64,000 bases of DNA from Marinilactibacillus sp042660675 (GTDB taxonomy: Bacteria; Bacillota; Bacilli; Lactobacillales; Carnobacteriaceae_A), in contig NZ_JBHSUL010000034.1 of the NCBI RefSeq assembly GCF_042660675.1, forward strand, positions 140,507-204,506, given 5' to 3'. The notes below the pieces were generated by a model, which was not told where the DNA came from, searched no databases, and saw only the letters and a program-made list of their open reading frames with translations. Positions 53,134-62,950 of this stretch are shown piece after piece. Both the position numbers and the translations under genes were made by a program. How positions within the stretch are numbered: position 1 is the stretch's first letter; each line of letters begins with the position of its first letter.

Positions 53134-54411
53134 CTAAATTCCCTCCTGGTATACAACTTTTCCATTTACAATTGTCAGATACGTATCTCCAGCGATGTCC
53201 CACCCGATAAATGGTGTGTTAGACGATTTAGATTTTATCGTCTCTTTTGAGATCTTCGCTTCATTTTCTAAATCAAAACAAGCGATATCTGCCGGAGCAC
53301 CTACTGTTAATCTACCGGCTTCAAAACCAAATACTTTGGCGGGTTGTATCGTCATCCAGTCAATGAGCTGCTCAAGTGTGACTTTATGCGTTTTAACTAG
53401 ATAAGTGTAGAGTAATGAAAAAGCTGTCTCACTACCGATGATTCCAAATGGTGATCCAATCATGGACCCCTTTTTCTCGTCTTCACTATGAGGGGCATGA
53501 TCTGTTGCAATCATGTCAATTGTCCCATCGAGTAAGCCTTCCAAAAGCGCTTCTTGGTCGTCTTTCCCTCTAAGTGGTGGATTCATTTTATACAGCGTAT
53601 TATCTGACGGAATGTCTTGTTCAGAGAGTAGTAAGTGATGTGGTGTAACTTCGGCTGTAACATTAATTCCAGCCTTTTTAGCTTCTCTAATCACTCTGAC
53701 GCTTTCCTTCGCTGATACATGGCAAATATGATAATGTACCCCGGTTGCTTCGGCTAATAACACGTCCCTAGCGATCTGAGTGGACTCTGTTAGTTGACTC
53801 ATCCCAGGTAAGTTCAATTCTTTGTTTCGAATTCCTTCGTGCATCACACCCCCACCAAATAGCAAGGAATCATCTTCTGTATGAGCAACAATCGCAACAT
53901 GGTTTCTGGCTGCTTCTTCCATTGCTTTATACATGGTTGCTGCTGTTTGAACGCCTACGCCATCATTTGTAAAGGCAAAAGCGTCTGCTTCTATTAAAGC
54001 TTCTTGATCTGTAAGGTTTTCACTTGTAAGCGATTCTGTGATTGGCGCGTACTGCTTGACATTTACTAAAGCTGTGTCTTTAATCAACTGTTGTATTCTT
54101 TGCATCTTTTCAGCATTATCTGGAGCTGGGTTTACATTAGGCATCGCACAGATCGTTGTAAATCCTCCTCGAGCAGCTGCAGCCGAACCTGTTTCAATTG
54201 TTTCTTTATATTCAAATCCAGGTTCTCTAAGGTGAACATGTACATCTATCAGACCTGGTACAACCAGCTTTCCTTGAACGTCAATGACTCCTACCCCATC
54301 AGAAGAGAGTTGCTCCCCTATTTCTTTTATTTTCCCACCTTCAATCAAGATATCTCGAATCGGATTTGAGTGACCTGTCAAGGTACGTGCATTTTTTATC
54401 AGTAGTGTCAT
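53134..54411 (-). CDS. pyrC: Dihydroorotase
   Basis: 425-residue class I dihydroorotase of the amidohydrolase fold. The metal site includes DVHVHLREPGFEYKE; later blocks are VAHTEDDSL, HICHVSAKESV and the catalytic Asp in MIATDHAPHSEDEK. It closes carbamoyl aspartate to dihydroorotate. Start ATG behind GAGGATACA. It lies 9 bp after pyrB. Confidence 0.97.
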   Translation of the reverse strand: MTLLIKNARTLTGHSNPIRDILIEGGKIKEIGEQLSSDGVGVIDVQGKLVVPGLIDVHVHLREPGFEYKETIETGSAAAARGGFTTICAMPNVNPAPDNAEKMQRIQQLIKDTALVNVKQYAPITESLTSENLTDQEALIEADAFAFTNDGVGVQTAATMYKAMEEAARNHVAIVAHTEDDSLLFGGGVMHEGIRNKELNLPGMSQLTESTQIARDVLLAEATGVHYHICHVSAKESVRVIREAKKAGINVTAEVTPHHLLLSEQDIPSDNTLYKMNPPLRGKDDQEALLEGLLDGTIDMIATDHAPHSEDEKKGSMIGSPFGIIGSETAFSLLYTYLVKTHKVTLEQLIDWMTIQPAKVFGFEAGRLTVGAPADIACFDLENEAKISKETIKSKSSNTPFIGWDIAGDTYLTIVNGKVVYQEGI

Positions 54412-54420
54412 TGTATCCTC

Positions 54421-55344
54421 CTAATGTTCATTAAGTAGTGAGTCGATAATGGCCATTCTAGCGTATACACCATTTTCCATTTGCTTGAAAATTCTTGAAC
54501 GTTGGCACTCGACTAATTCTGTTGCAATCTCTACACCTCTATTTACCGGTGCCGGATGCATGATGATTGATTTTTCATTCATTCGTCTTTCACGTTCAAC
54601 GGTTAATCCATATTTTTTTAAGTAATCCTCTTTTGAAAAAACTTGTTCGAGATTACTGTGCCGTTCGTGCTGTACTCTAAGTAACATCAAAACATCTACT
54701 TTGTCGATCAACGCATCCATCTCTACATGAGTCCCATAAGTTTGAAGCGAAGCATCCATCCACTCTTCGGGGCCAGTAAAATAGATCTCAGCTCCTAGCT
54801 TTTTCAATATTTGAGCATTACTTTTTGCTACTCTGGAATGTCTTATATCTCCAGCAATCGCGATTTTTAAGTTTTGAAATGTCTTGAATTCTTCATAGAT
54901 GGTCATTAAATCTAAAAGAGATTGGCTTGGGTGCTGACCGGCTCCATCTCCACCATTCACAATCGAACAATTCAATCCAGGTGTGTGAATCAGTTCTTCG
55001 TAAAAAGCTTCTTGTCCGTGTCTTATTACGACAAGATCTACTCCGATTGCTTCAAAAGTTTTCACAGTATCATACAGACTTTCACCTTTTTTGATACTAC
55101 TCGTCTCTGGGGAAAAATCTAACACCTGCATGCCTGATTTTCTCTCTGCCATTTCAAAGCTCTTATGTGTGCGTGTACTGTCTTCAAAGAAAAGATTTAC
55201 TGCATAACGATCATGAAATTGGGCAGTCAGCTTACCAAGTTTGAATTTTAATGAATGATCAATCAAGGTGTGAACTTGATCAGGCGTATAATCATTTAAG
55301 GTAAGAAAATGTCTACCTTCAAGTTGTTGTACCCCATTTTTCAT
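54421..55344 (-). CDS. pyrB: Aspartate carbamoyltransferase catalytic subunit
   Basis: 307 residues from the ATG at 55344, which has AAGGA 8 nt upstream; a TTG two codons earlier is less well placed. The carbamoyl-phosphate site is FFEDSTRTHKSFEMAE, the second block HPSQSLLDLMTIYEEF, and the C-terminal MHPAPVNRGVEI is diagnostic of PyrB over ArgF. There is no pyrI, as usual in Firmicutes. It is the first enzyme gene after the second PyrR attenuator. Confidence 0.97.
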   Translation of the reverse strand: MKNGVQQLEGRHFLTLNDYTPDQVHTLIDHSLKFKLGKLTAQFHDRYAVNLFFEDSTRTHKSFEMAERKSGMQVLDFSPETSSIKKGESLYDTVKTFEAIGVDLVVIRHGQEAFYEELIHTPGLNCSIVNGGDGAGQHPSQSLLDLMTIYEEFKTFQNLKIAIAGDIRHSRVAKSNAQILKKLGAEIYFTGPEEWMDASLQTYGTHVEMDALIDKVDVLMLLRVQHERHSNLEQVFSKEDYLKKYGLTVERERRMNEKSIIMHPAPVNRGVEIATELVECQRSRIFKQMENGVYARMAIIDSLLNEH

Positions 55345-55377
55345 TTTCAAGTTCCTTTCTTTTCTACTTTTATTTAC

Positions 55378-55530
55378 AAAAAAAGACCTGAGCCGGATGC
55401 GCGTCAGGTCTGAGGGTAGTCTACTTCCATTAATTTGGTGAAGAGTCTTCTCACAATTGTGATAGCTTCTTCAAGCCTTCTAATGGATTCCTCAGTGACC
55501 TTTTGTGCCTCTCTGGACTACTTTTTAAAG
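55378..55530 (-). promoter_or_regulatory. PyrR-dependent attenuator between pyrR and pyrB
   Basis: The transcript carries the PyrR-binding loop AGUCCAGAGAGGC with flanking AAAAGG (55499-55519). After about 90 nt comes a terminator with arms AGACCTGA/TCAGGTCT and a T-run (55378-55411). PyrR bound to UMP would free the terminator and lower pyrB-to-pyrE expression. Confidence 0.88.
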
Positions 55531-55535
55531 TTCAC

Positions 55536-56081
55536 TTATGATTTAGTTGGTTTGATGATCGTAACAGTATCTTTGTCATCGATTTCTTTTAAAGAGACTT
55601 GAATCGTTTCATCCTTAGCTGTTGGCATGTTTTTCCCTACAAAATCGGCTCTTATCGGTAACTCTCTATGTCCACGGTCAATCAACACAGCAAGATAAAT
55701 TCTTTTCGGTCTTCCGCTATCAATAACTGCATCTAAAGCTGCACGTATTGTACGACCTGTATATAACACATCGTCTACAATCACGACTTGTTTATTTTCG
55801 ATTGAAGTAGCAATATTCGGTGCCGGAATAGTCGTTGTTTCATTTTTATGATCATCACGGTAATTAGAAATATCTAACTCCCCGATTTCAACTTTGTGTC
55901 CTTCTAATTGTTCAATTCTTTGAGCAATCCGTTGAGCAAGGAATACGCCTCTTGTTTTTACACCAAGAAGAACTAGATTGTCGATTCCTTTATTTTTTTC
56001 AATGATTTCATAGGTAATTCTCGTCAAAGCTCTTTTGATTGCGACTTCATTGATTACTTCTATTTCCTGACTGTTCTGCAT
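55536..56081 (-). CDS. pyrR: Pyrimidine operon attenuation protein / uracil phosphoribosyltransferase
   Basis: 181 residues from the ATG at 56081 (MQNSQEIEV), preceded by GGAGGAG; the longer frame would extend into the upstream attenuator. The PRPP loop is VIVDDVLYTGRTIRAALDAV, and RGHRELPIRADFVGKNMPT is the PyrR-specific RNA-binding region. It binds pyr mRNA in the presence of UMP and stops transcription at two attenuators. It is the first gene of the pyr operon. The uracil permease gene pyrP, often next, is absent. Confidence 0.97.
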   Translation of the reverse strand: MQNSQEIEVINEVAIKRALTRITYEIIEKNKGIDNLVLLGVKTRGVFLAQRIAQRIEQLEGHKVEIGELDISNYRDDHKNETTTIPAPNIATSIENKQVVIVDDVLYTGRTIRAALDAVIDSGRPKRIYLAVLIDRGHRELPIRADFVGKNMPTAKDETIQVSLKEIDDKDTVTIIKPTKS

Positions 56082-56154
56082 ATTGACTCCTCCAAATTTG
56101 TTTTTACTTTTCGTTAATGATCCAAATCGAAGCAACATATGAACGCCAACAGAC

Positions 56155-56320
56155 AAAAAAGCTCTCTTATCCTTGTGCGATAAGAGAGCTTCCTAATAAT
56201 TTGTTAGGTTTAAAGATGAAGATACACTTCACCTGTGAATCTCCACTAAAAGCTTATAAACATTGCTCTGAATGAAGGTTCTGCTCCTTATTAGCCTCAC
56301 AGGACTACTTGTTAAAGGAT
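56155..56320 (-). promoter_or_regulatory. PyrR-dependent attenuator upstream of pyrR
   Basis: The PyrR-binding loop AGUCCUGUGAGGCU with AAUAAGG lies at 56286-56306. The terminator stem GCTCTCTTATC/GATAAGAGAGC plus six T lies at 56155-56189. Intervening sequence can form the antiterminator. Confidence 0.88.
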
Positions 56321-56339
56321 ATCTATTAACTTTTCATTT

Positions 56340-56368
56340 ACTCTACAGGTTTTTTAAATAGAAGTCAA
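56340..56368 (-). promoter_or_regulatory. Promoter of the pyr operon
   Basis: TTGACT (56363-56368), 17-nt spacer and TAGAGT (56340-56345), about 20 bp after the uvrB stop and upstream of the first attenuator. Confidence 0.7.
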
Positions 56369-56382
56369 CAAGCTTCTGTTGA

Positions 56383-58368
56383 TTACTTAGGAAATTTCGT
56401 TTTAATCTCCAGAACCACATCACGTAGCTGAGCGGCTTTCTCGAAGTCCAGCTCTTTCGCTGCTTGTTTCATTTCGAGTTCCATTGTCTCAATCAACTCT
56501 CTTCTTTCTTCTCTTGAAAGCTGTTTAAACGTATCCTCTGTCAAGTCTTCCCCATCTTCGATAATTGTAGAAATCTTGATAAGATCTCGCACTTCTTTCT
56601 TGATCGTCTTAGGGGTAATACCATGCAACTGGTTATATTCTTCTTGAATGACACGTCTACGTTCAGTCTCTTCAATCGCCCTGTTCATTGAGTCTGTTCG
56701 TTTATCAGCATACAAAATGACTCGACCATTTTCATTACGCGCTGCACGTCCAATTGTCTGTATCAAAGAACGAGTACTTCTCAAAAAACCTTCTTTATCT
56801 GCATCAAGAATGGCAACCAGTGAAACTTCTGGTACATCTAGTCCTTCTCTTAGCAAGTTGATTCCAATCAGTACATCAAACTTCCCTATGCGGAGATCTC
56901 TGATAATCTGTGTTCGCTCGAGGGTCTTGATATCACTGTGAAGATATTGTACTTTGATTCCAACTTCTTTCAAATAGTCCGTCAAATCTTCAGACATTTT
57001 CTTTGTCAACGTAGTAATAAAGACCCTTTCATTTCTTTCAATTCGCAAGTTCACTTCTTCAATCAAATCATCAATCTGTCCTTTAATGGGACGAATCTCA
57101 ACAATTGGATCTAAAAGTCCAGTCGGTCGGATAATCTGTTCGACAACTTGAGTTGAACGTTCCATTTCATAATCTGCTGGTGTTGCAGAAATATAAGTGA
57201 TTTGAGGAACTCTTTCTTCAAATTCTTCCAGACGAAGTGGTCTGTTATCTAGCGCACTTGGTAATCTGAATCCGTGTTCTACAAGTTGTTGTTTCCTTGC
57301 ACGGTCTCCGTTGTACATACCTCGAATCTGCGGCATTGAAATATGAGACTCATCTACGATAAAAAGCGAATCTTTTGGAAAGAAATCAAGCAATGTATAA
57401 GGAGATTCTCCAGGCTTTCTTCCATCCATATGTCTAGAATAATTCTCTATCCCCGAACAGTAACCCATCTCCATCAGCATTTCAATATCATAATTCGTCC
57501 GCTGCTCTAAACGCTGTTCTTCAAGCAACTTGTTATCTTCTTTAAGCTCTTTTAGTCTTCCATCCAATTCATCTTTTATGGACTCGATTGCTGACCTCGT
57601 CTGTTCGTCATTTGAAACAAAGTGGGTAGCTGGGAAAACCGCCACATGAGAAAGATCTGCTTTAACTTCTCCTGTTAATACATCCACTTCTCTTATGCGT
57701 TCAATCTCATCTCCGAAAAATTCAACTCTGATCGCTTCACTTTCTCTAGAAGCTAAGAATATCTCGACGATATCTCCTCGAGCACGGAATCTACCTCGTT
57801 GAAAGTCGATATCATTTCTTTCAAATTGCATATCAACTAATCTTCTGAGTACAGCATCTCGACTAATTTCCATACCAGATCTAAGAGACAATACATGTTC
57901 TTCATAATCTTTTGGATTTACAAGTCCATAGATACAAGAAACAGAAGCAACGACAATCACATCTCTTCTTTCTAACAGTGAACTTGTAGCCGAATGTCTC
58001 AATTTATCTATTTCATCGTTTACTGATGCATCTTTTTCAATAAATGTATCGGTCGAAGGTACATAAGCTTCTGGCTGGTAATAATCATAGTAACTTACAA
58101 AGTATTCTACGGCATTATCAGGAAAAAACTCTTTGAATTCTGAATATAATTGTCCCGCAAGTGTCTTGTTGTGTGCAATAACAAGAGTCGGTTTATTGAC
58201 TTGCTGGATAACATTTGACATCGTAAATGTTTTCCCTGTACCTGTAGCGCCTAGTAAAACTTGTTCTTTCTGACCTTCCTTGATTCCTTTAACGAGTTTT
58301 TTGATTGCCTCTGGCTGGTCTCCACTCGGCTCATAGACAGATTGTAACTTGAATTGATTCTCAGGCAT
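56383..58368 (-). CDS. uvrB: Excinuclease ABC subunit B
   Basis: 661 residues. Helicase motifs: LGATGTGKTFTMSN, the beta-hairpin region with YYDYYQPEAYVPSTDTFIEKD, VDESH, and QTIGRAARNENG. The C-terminal UVR domain (DFEKAAQLRDVVLEIK) contacts UvrC. It verifies DNA lesions in nucleotide excision repair. uvrA, which often follows uvrB, is not in the window; here the pyr operon comes next. No LexA-like box was seen in the gap upstream of it. Confidence 0.97.
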   Translation of the reverse strand: MPENQFKLQSVYEPSGDQPEAIKKLVKGIKEGQKEQVLLGATGTGKTFTMSNVIQQVNKPTLVIAHNKTLAGQLYSEFKEFFPDNAVEYFVSYYDYYQPEAYVPSTDTFIEKDASVNDEIDKLRHSATSSLLERRDVIVVASVSCIYGLVNPKDYEEHVLSLRSGMEISRDAVLRRLVDMQFERNDIDFQRGRFRARGDIVEIFLASRESEAIRVEFFGDEIERIREVDVLTGEVKADLSHVAVFPATHFVSNDEQTRSAIESIKDELDGRLKELKEDNKLLEEQRLEQRTNYDIEMLMEMGYCSGIENYSRHMDGRKPGESPYTLLDFFPKDSLFIVDESHISMPQIRGMYNGDRARKQQLVEHGFRLPSALDNRPLRLEEFEERVPQITYISATPADYEMERSTQVVEQIIRPTGLLDPIVEIRPIKGQIDDLIEEVNLRIERNERVFITTLTKKMSEDLTDYLKEVGIKVQYLHSDIKTLERTQIIRDLRIGKFDVLIGINLLREGLDVPEVSLVAILDADKEGFLRSTRSLIQTIGRAARNENGRVILYADKRTDSMNRAIEETERRRVIQEEYNQLHGITPKTIKKEVRDLIKISTIIEDGEDLTEDTFKQLSREERRELIETMELEMKQAAKELDFEKAAQLRDVVLEIKTKFPK

Positions 58369-58423
58369 TCTTTATTTCCTCCTAAACCTAAACATACATT
58401 CGTATTAATAATACCACAAAAGG

Positions 58424-58466
58424 TCAAAAAAAGTTCTCCTTTAGACTATGTCTGAAAGAAGAACTT
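58424..58466 (-). terminator. Terminator of rpsT
   Basis: Minus-strand AAGTTCTTCTTTCAGAC pairs with GTCTAAAGGAGAACTT (one wobble, one bulge) over ATA, followed by seven T. It starts about 20 nt after the rpsT stop. Confidence 0.8.
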
Positions 58467-58486
58467 CTTATACGAACTTAAGGTCA

Positions 58487-58738
58487 TTAACCTAATTTTT
58501 TAGATAAACGAGACTTGTCGCGAGCAGCTTTGTTTTTGTGGATTAATCCTTTAGACGCTGCTTGGTCAATAGCTTTAACAGCTGATTCAAATAATTCAGC
58601 TGAATTATCTTGTCCGTTTTCAACCGCAGTTAGATATTTTTTCTTAGTGCTACGCATAGCTGACACTTGCGCAACATTGTTAGCATTCTTTTTAACATCT
58701 TGACGTTGACGTTTAATAGCTTGTACCATGTTTGGCAT
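58487..58738 (-). CDS. rpsT: 30S ribosomal protein S20
   Basis: 83-residue basic helical protein that binds 16S rRNA, beginning MPNMVQAIKRQRQD and ending with KNKAARDKSRLSKKLG. Start ATG behind AAAGGAGTG. It is monocistronic, with a good promoter, a leader of about 115 nt and a strong terminator. Position next to holA is common in Firmicutes. Confidence 0.97.
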   Translation of the reverse strand: MPNMVQAIKRQRQDVKKNANNVAQVSAMRSTKKKYLTAVENGQDNSAELFESAVKAIDQAASKGLIHKNKAARDKSRLSKKLG

Positions 58739-58858
58739 TCTGAAAACACTCCTTTATAAAAATTCTTTAAATCCAGTTCACTCGAATTAAATACGCACAT
58801 TTCTGCCCGTTTTCACCAAATGGAACCTTCTCTATTCAGTTGATTTTCAACATTCTCC

Positions 58859-58887
58859 ATTGTACAGGATAATGATTGCTTTTGCAA
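58859..58887 (-). promoter_or_regulatory. Promoter of rpsT
   Basis: TTGCAA (58882-58887), 17-nt spacer ending in TG, and TACAAT (58859-58864), directly after the holA stop. Confidence 0.72.
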
Positions 58888-58907
58888 TATTTCAAACAGA
58901 AACTTAT

Positions 58908-59954
58908 TTAGTTAACCTGTAAGTGTGACTGCTCATCAGAAAACTTTAAAATAAATAACTCAACTTGAAGTTCTGGATTAACTTTACCTGATTTAATTAA
59001 ATAATCTGCATCTATAAGAAAATGATGCGCTTTAGAGAGTATAGTTTGTTCAAATTTCTTTTCTTTCTGCAATGCTAGCTTAACTCTAAAGGGATGTACT
59101 TTCAGGATTTTTGCAATATCAGCTTGCTGATAGCCTTTTCTTCTTAAAATCTTTACTTGGAGTAACAATCTAAATTGACCAATCATCAAAGCAATTATTT
59201 TAATAGGATCTTCTTTTTGCGTCAGTAGATCTTGATAAAGTTCAATAGACTGCTGCACCTTTTTACTCAACACTAAATCATTTAATTCAAAAATGTTTTG
59301 TTCTAGTGTTTTAGGAACTAGTTGCTCCACTGTAGATAGGGTGATTTGTTTATCTTGCTGATGATAAATCATCAGTTTATCTAATTCGGACATACTTTTA
59401 GAAAGATTCCGATCAGTAAGCTGAATCAGTTTATCGAGGGCATCCGAGTCAATAGAATATCCTTCGGTTTCACATGTAGACTTCACAAGATCGTAAACGG
59501 ATTTTTCGTTCAGTGGCTCAATATTGATGATTTCAGCTTGTTTTAGAAGGGTTTTAGTTATTTTTTTTCGTTTATCCAGTTTTTCATAAGGTGCAAATAT
59601 AACGAGTACCGAAAAATCGGAGGGATTTCCTAGGTATGATTCAAGATAACTCATATCGTGATCAGGTCCATTGGTTACCGTTTTACCCGTTAAGAAATAA
59701 GGAGCCTGTACAAAGACGAGTCTTTTATCTCCAAAGAATGGAAAGGATTCAGCCTCTTGTAAAGCTACATCAATCGTTGTTTCTCTCATGTCGAACTGGC
59801 CAAAATTGAACTCAGAAACTTCATCATCCAATACTGAATTGATGAGCGCAAATTTCACTTTTTCACTTAGATATTGTTCCGTTCCTTGAACCAGATAAAC
59901 AGCTGAGTATGTTTTATTTTGTATTGCTTTGATTTGTTTTTTTAACTCAATCAT
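58908..59954 (-). CDS. holA: DNA polymerase III subunit delta
   Basis: 348 residues, the clamp-loader delta subunit that opens the sliding clamp. Typical blocks are AVYLVQGTEQYLSEKV, ESFPFFGDKRLVFVQ and IGQFRLLLQVKILRRKGYQQADIAKILKVHPFRV (quoted in part: LLLQVKILRRKGYQ). It has no functional Walker motif, as expected for delta. It lies 13 bp after comEC, the usual Firmicute neighbour. Start ATG behind GAGGAG. Confidence 0.95.
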   Translation of the reverse strand: MIELKKQIKAIQNKTYSAVYLVQGTEQYLSEKVKFALINSVLDDEVSEFNFGQFDMRETTIDVALQEAESFPFFGDKRLVFVQAPYFLTGKTVTNGPDHDMSYLESYLGNPSDFSVLVIFAPYEKLDKRKKITKTLLKQAEIINIEPLNEKSVYDLVKSTCETEGYSIDSDALDKLIQLTDRNLSKSMSELDKLMIYHQQDKQITLSTVEQLVPKTLEQNIFELNDLVLSKKVQQSIELYQDLLTQKEDPIKIIALMIGQFRLLLQVKILRRKGYQQADIAKILKVHPFRVKLALQKEKKFEQTILSKAHHFLIDADYLIKSGKVNPELQVELFILKFSDEQSHLQVN

Positions 59955-59967
59955 CCTGAGCTCCTCA

Positions 59968-62304
59968 CTAATTTATATCATCATGTTGAGGTATTACTTG
60001 TATCATACGATCATCATGATGTTTGATGAAGGGGAAAGCATAATATTCATACAGAACGGCTCCTCTTAGGTCTGTTCTGTAAATATCGATTGCTCTGTCT
60101 TGTAAACGAGTCAACACTTCAGGGTTTGGATGTCCGTAGGTGTTGTTTACACCGCTCGAAATCCATCCTACTTTTGGTTCCAATGAATCCAAAAAAGCTT
60201 CTTGCGAAGAAGTTAAACTTCCGTGGTGAGCTACCTTTAATATATCTACTGTCAGATTTGGATACATTCGGGTAATATCCTCTTCTCCGGTCGCTTCAAG
60301 ATCTCCTGTGAATAACCACCTGTATCGATCGATTTTACCATACAAGACTAATGAAGCATCGTTTTTATTTTGATTTTCTTTTGTACTTTTATCTTCGTCT
60401 GGATAAATGACTCTTAATCCAGGACCCAAGGCACTTTCTACGTCCTTACTTAAAACAGTGAGGAGAATCTTTTGTTTTTTGAACTCTGGCATCAATACTT
60501 CAAGTGATGGATCTAAAAAGGTCGACTGAGTCGCTAAAATTTCTTTTATCTGTATATCTTGAACGATTTCTTCAAGAGCTCCAATATGATCAGCATCTGC
60601 GTGCGAAAGGTAAATTTGATGCAATTTGTTTACACCTTGTGATTTTATAGTAGGTAAGACAACATCTTTCCCTACTGCAAAAGGTGTTTCTCTTTTTTTC
60701 CACTCTTCTACCTCTTTCCATTCCACTAGTCCACCTGTATCAATCAAATAATTACCTTTCCCAAATGGCTGCTTGATTAACAATGCGTCTCCTTGGCCAA
60801 CATCAATCATCATAACTTTTCCGACAGGTGATAATTGTTTAGAAAATAATCCTACAAAAAACAAAAGACATCCAATTAGGATCATGCCCTTTTTCCTATA
60901 ACCTTTATTCTTTTCTAAAGTGATCAACAACACTATGATACCTAAAACTAAAAAAATCATACCGAAGACTGATAGCCTGCCGACTACAAAAGAAAAATCA
61001 TAGCTTTCACTTAAAATTTTAACGCCTTGTTCTATTCCATCTAGTAAATAGTCTGAAACAGCGTTAGCATATTCAAACAATGGCCATTTACTGAACACGA
61101 CTCCCAAAATAAATAAACTTACCAATAACGGCAACAGCAAAAAAGAGAACAGTGGAATGAAAAAGAAATTCAGGAGAATAACAATCCAAGAAAATTCAAA
61201 GAAATGAAAAGATAGTACTGGAATACTCACAATTGAGAGCACACAATTCAACACAATCGTTTGCTTCAAAGGGGACATCAACTGAATACTTTTCTGATTT
61301 GAAAGTAAAATTAACAGACAACTCAGTAGATAACTTAACTGAAAACCAGCAGAATACATTTGATAAGGATCAATCAGTAAAGCCAGCATCAAGGTTAATG
61401 CCCAATTGTCCAATGACGACGATGGGCGCTTTAGTAGTGTGAAAACTGTAGCAATCAAAGCTTGTACAATAGCTCGAAATACACTAACTCCAAATCCAGA
61501 AAGATATCCGTAAACAGGCAAGAATACCAGTAGCCAGAGGGCTGTCGTCTCTTTTGTTAATCTGCATTTTAGTAGAACGTTTCTCACCAAGGCAATTATA
61601 AACTGAATATGCAAACCAGATATACTTAAAAGGTGGATCACACCTAAATCTCGGTAGTTTTCCAAGGTGGACTCAGACATTTCTCGCTTATCTGCAAAAA
61701 GCAATGTTTTGATATAGGCACTCGTTTTACCAGATAGAATCCTATCCACAAATTCCAAAAAACGTGTTCTTACCCTATCCACTCGATATGAAAAGGGCAT
61801 GCCTACCTTTTCTTCAGGGAGTTTTTTTATAGTGTCCGCTTGAAAAACCCAATAAATCTGATTTCTGTATAAGTATTTTCTATAATCGAACTGATTAAAA
61901 TTACGTGCTTGATTGGGTTTGGATAATGAACCAGTCAGTTCAACATAATCAGAAAGAGAATTTGTTAAAAAGTCATTTTTTTCTGCTTCTGACTGTATTT
62001 TATAGGTAATGATGACTTCCTCATTACGCTCATTATCTAGACGAACTAGACTTGTAAATCTAAGCCGATCTCCATCAATATCAATCGTGCTTTTTTTAAT
62101 GAGTACACGAATCGTTTGTATATCTTTGTTTAGCCATGTTTTTTCATTATGTGTCTTTAACATTGTTAAGCCACAAAGCATCAATGCGATAAATACTGAA
62201 AAGAATAAAATCTGACCATTTCTGGTCATGATCAAGCGAATAATGATGACTAATACCACTACCACAGACAGTGCTGAAAAGTTTTCTAAGACCATCATTA
62301 TCAT
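59968..62304 (-). CDS. comEC: DNA uptake channel protein ComEC (start uncertain)
   Basis: 778 residues from the first available ATG. The middle holds the Competence domain with about ten membrane helices (IHLLSISGLHIQFIIALVRN is the family signature). The C-terminal domain is a metallo-beta-lactamase fold: MIDVGQGDALLIKQ, SHADADHIGAL and VAHHGSLTSS. It should carry single-stranded DNA through the membrane. The ATG at 62304 has no ribosome site, yet the frame stays open upstream and encodes another plausible hydrophobic stretch (GFLFFPAILSLS). No ATG, GTG or TTG occurs there. The true start may be non-standard, near the comEB stop. Confidence 0.9.
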   Translation of the reverse strand: MIMMVLENFSALSVVVVLVIIIRLIMTRNGQILFFSVFIALMLCGLTMLKTHNEKTWLNKDIQTIRVLIKKSTIDIDGDRLRFTSLVRLDNERNEEVIITYKIQSEAEKNDFLTNSLSDYVELTGSLSKPNQARNFNQFDYRKYLYRNQIYWVFQADTIKKLPEEKVGMPFSYRVDRVRTRFLEFVDRILSGKTSAYIKTLLFADKREMSESTLENYRDLGVIHLLSISGLHIQFIIALVRNVLLKCRLTKETTALWLLVFLPVYGYLSGFGVSVFRAIVQALIATVFTLLKRPSSSLDNWALTLMLALLIDPYQMYSAGFQLSYLLSCLLILLSNQKSIQLMSPLKQTIVLNCVLSIVSIPVLSFHFFEFSWIVILLNFFFIPLFSFLLLPLLVSLFILGVVFSKWPLFEYANAVSDYLLDGIEQGVKILSESYDFSFVVGRLSVFGMIFLVLGIIVLLITLEKNKGYRKKGMILIGCLLFFVGLFSKQLSPVGKVMMIDVGQGDALLIKQPFGKGNYLIDTGGLVEWKEVEEWKKRETPFAVGKDVVLPTIKSQGVNKLHQIYLSHADADHIGALEEIVQDIQIKEILATQSTFLDPSLEVLMPEFKKQKILLTVLSKDVESALGPGLRVIYPDEDKSTKENQNKNDASLVLYGKIDRYRWLFTGDLEATGEEDITRMYPNLTVDILKVAHHGSLTSSQEAFLDSLEPKVGWISSGVNNTYGHPNPEVLTRLQDRAIDIYRTDLRGAVLYEYYAFPFIKHHDDRMIQVIPQHDDIN

Positions 62305-62354
62305 TGATAACGAAAGTATAGCCGGAAAGAATAGAAAACCTTTTATTTCAAATT

Positions 62355-62852
62355 TTATGAAATCGTATGATCGGGTTTTGAATCTGAATTATAAAGATGT
62401 CCTATATTTTGAAACAAATCATTTGGAACATCTACCTGTTCAACATCAATTTTAGCGTGCTCTAAAAGTTTCAGAGCATAATCATTATTGTGGTAATCCC
62501 TTAAATAGTATATTTTTTGAATACCTGATTGTATAATCGTCTTTGTACACTGTAAACACGGAAAGTGCGTCACGTAGATATCGGAACCTTCTGTCTTAAC
62601 ACCAAATTTAGAGCATTGTAAAATAGCATTAATTTCGGCATGAACCGTTCTAACACAGTGTCCATCTACTACATAACATCCATGTTCAATACAATGCACA
62701 TCTCCACTTACAGATCCGTTATATCCGCCAGAAATTACTCTCTTTTCTCTAACAATGGTGGCACCTACTGATAGTCTAGTACAAGTACTTCTCATAGCTA
62801 GCAACATACTCTGTGACATGAAATATTGATTCCATGGGATTCTATCTGTCAT
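62355..62852 (-). CDS. comEB: dCMP deaminase / ComEB-family protein
   Basis: 165-residue zinc cytidine/deoxycytidylate deaminase. The zinc site is HAEINAILQCSKFG, together with FPCLQCTKTII. An extra Cys/His cluster near residues 50-65 (HCIEHGCYVVDGHCVR) resembles the second zinc site of dCMP deaminases. It converts dCMP to dUMP, supplying thymidylate synthesis; in Bacillus it lies in the comE operon but is not needed for DNA uptake. It sits between comEA and comEC as there. Confidence 0.95.
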   Translation of the reverse strand: MTDRIPWNQYFMSQSMLLAMRSTCTRLSVGATIVREKRVISGGYNGSVSGDVHCIEHGCYVVDGHCVRTVHAEINAILQCSKFGVKTEGSDIYVTHFPCLQCTKTIIQSGIQKIYYLRDYHNNDYALKLLEHAKIDVEQVDVPNDLFQNIGHLYNSDSKPDHTIS

Positions 62853-62950
62853 CTTTTTTCCTCACAATCTTTTCCGATCTTAAATCAATAATGTATTCCT
62901 ACGTCTATATAGTATACAAGAGAGTATTTTGCATATCAATCACTCAAAGA

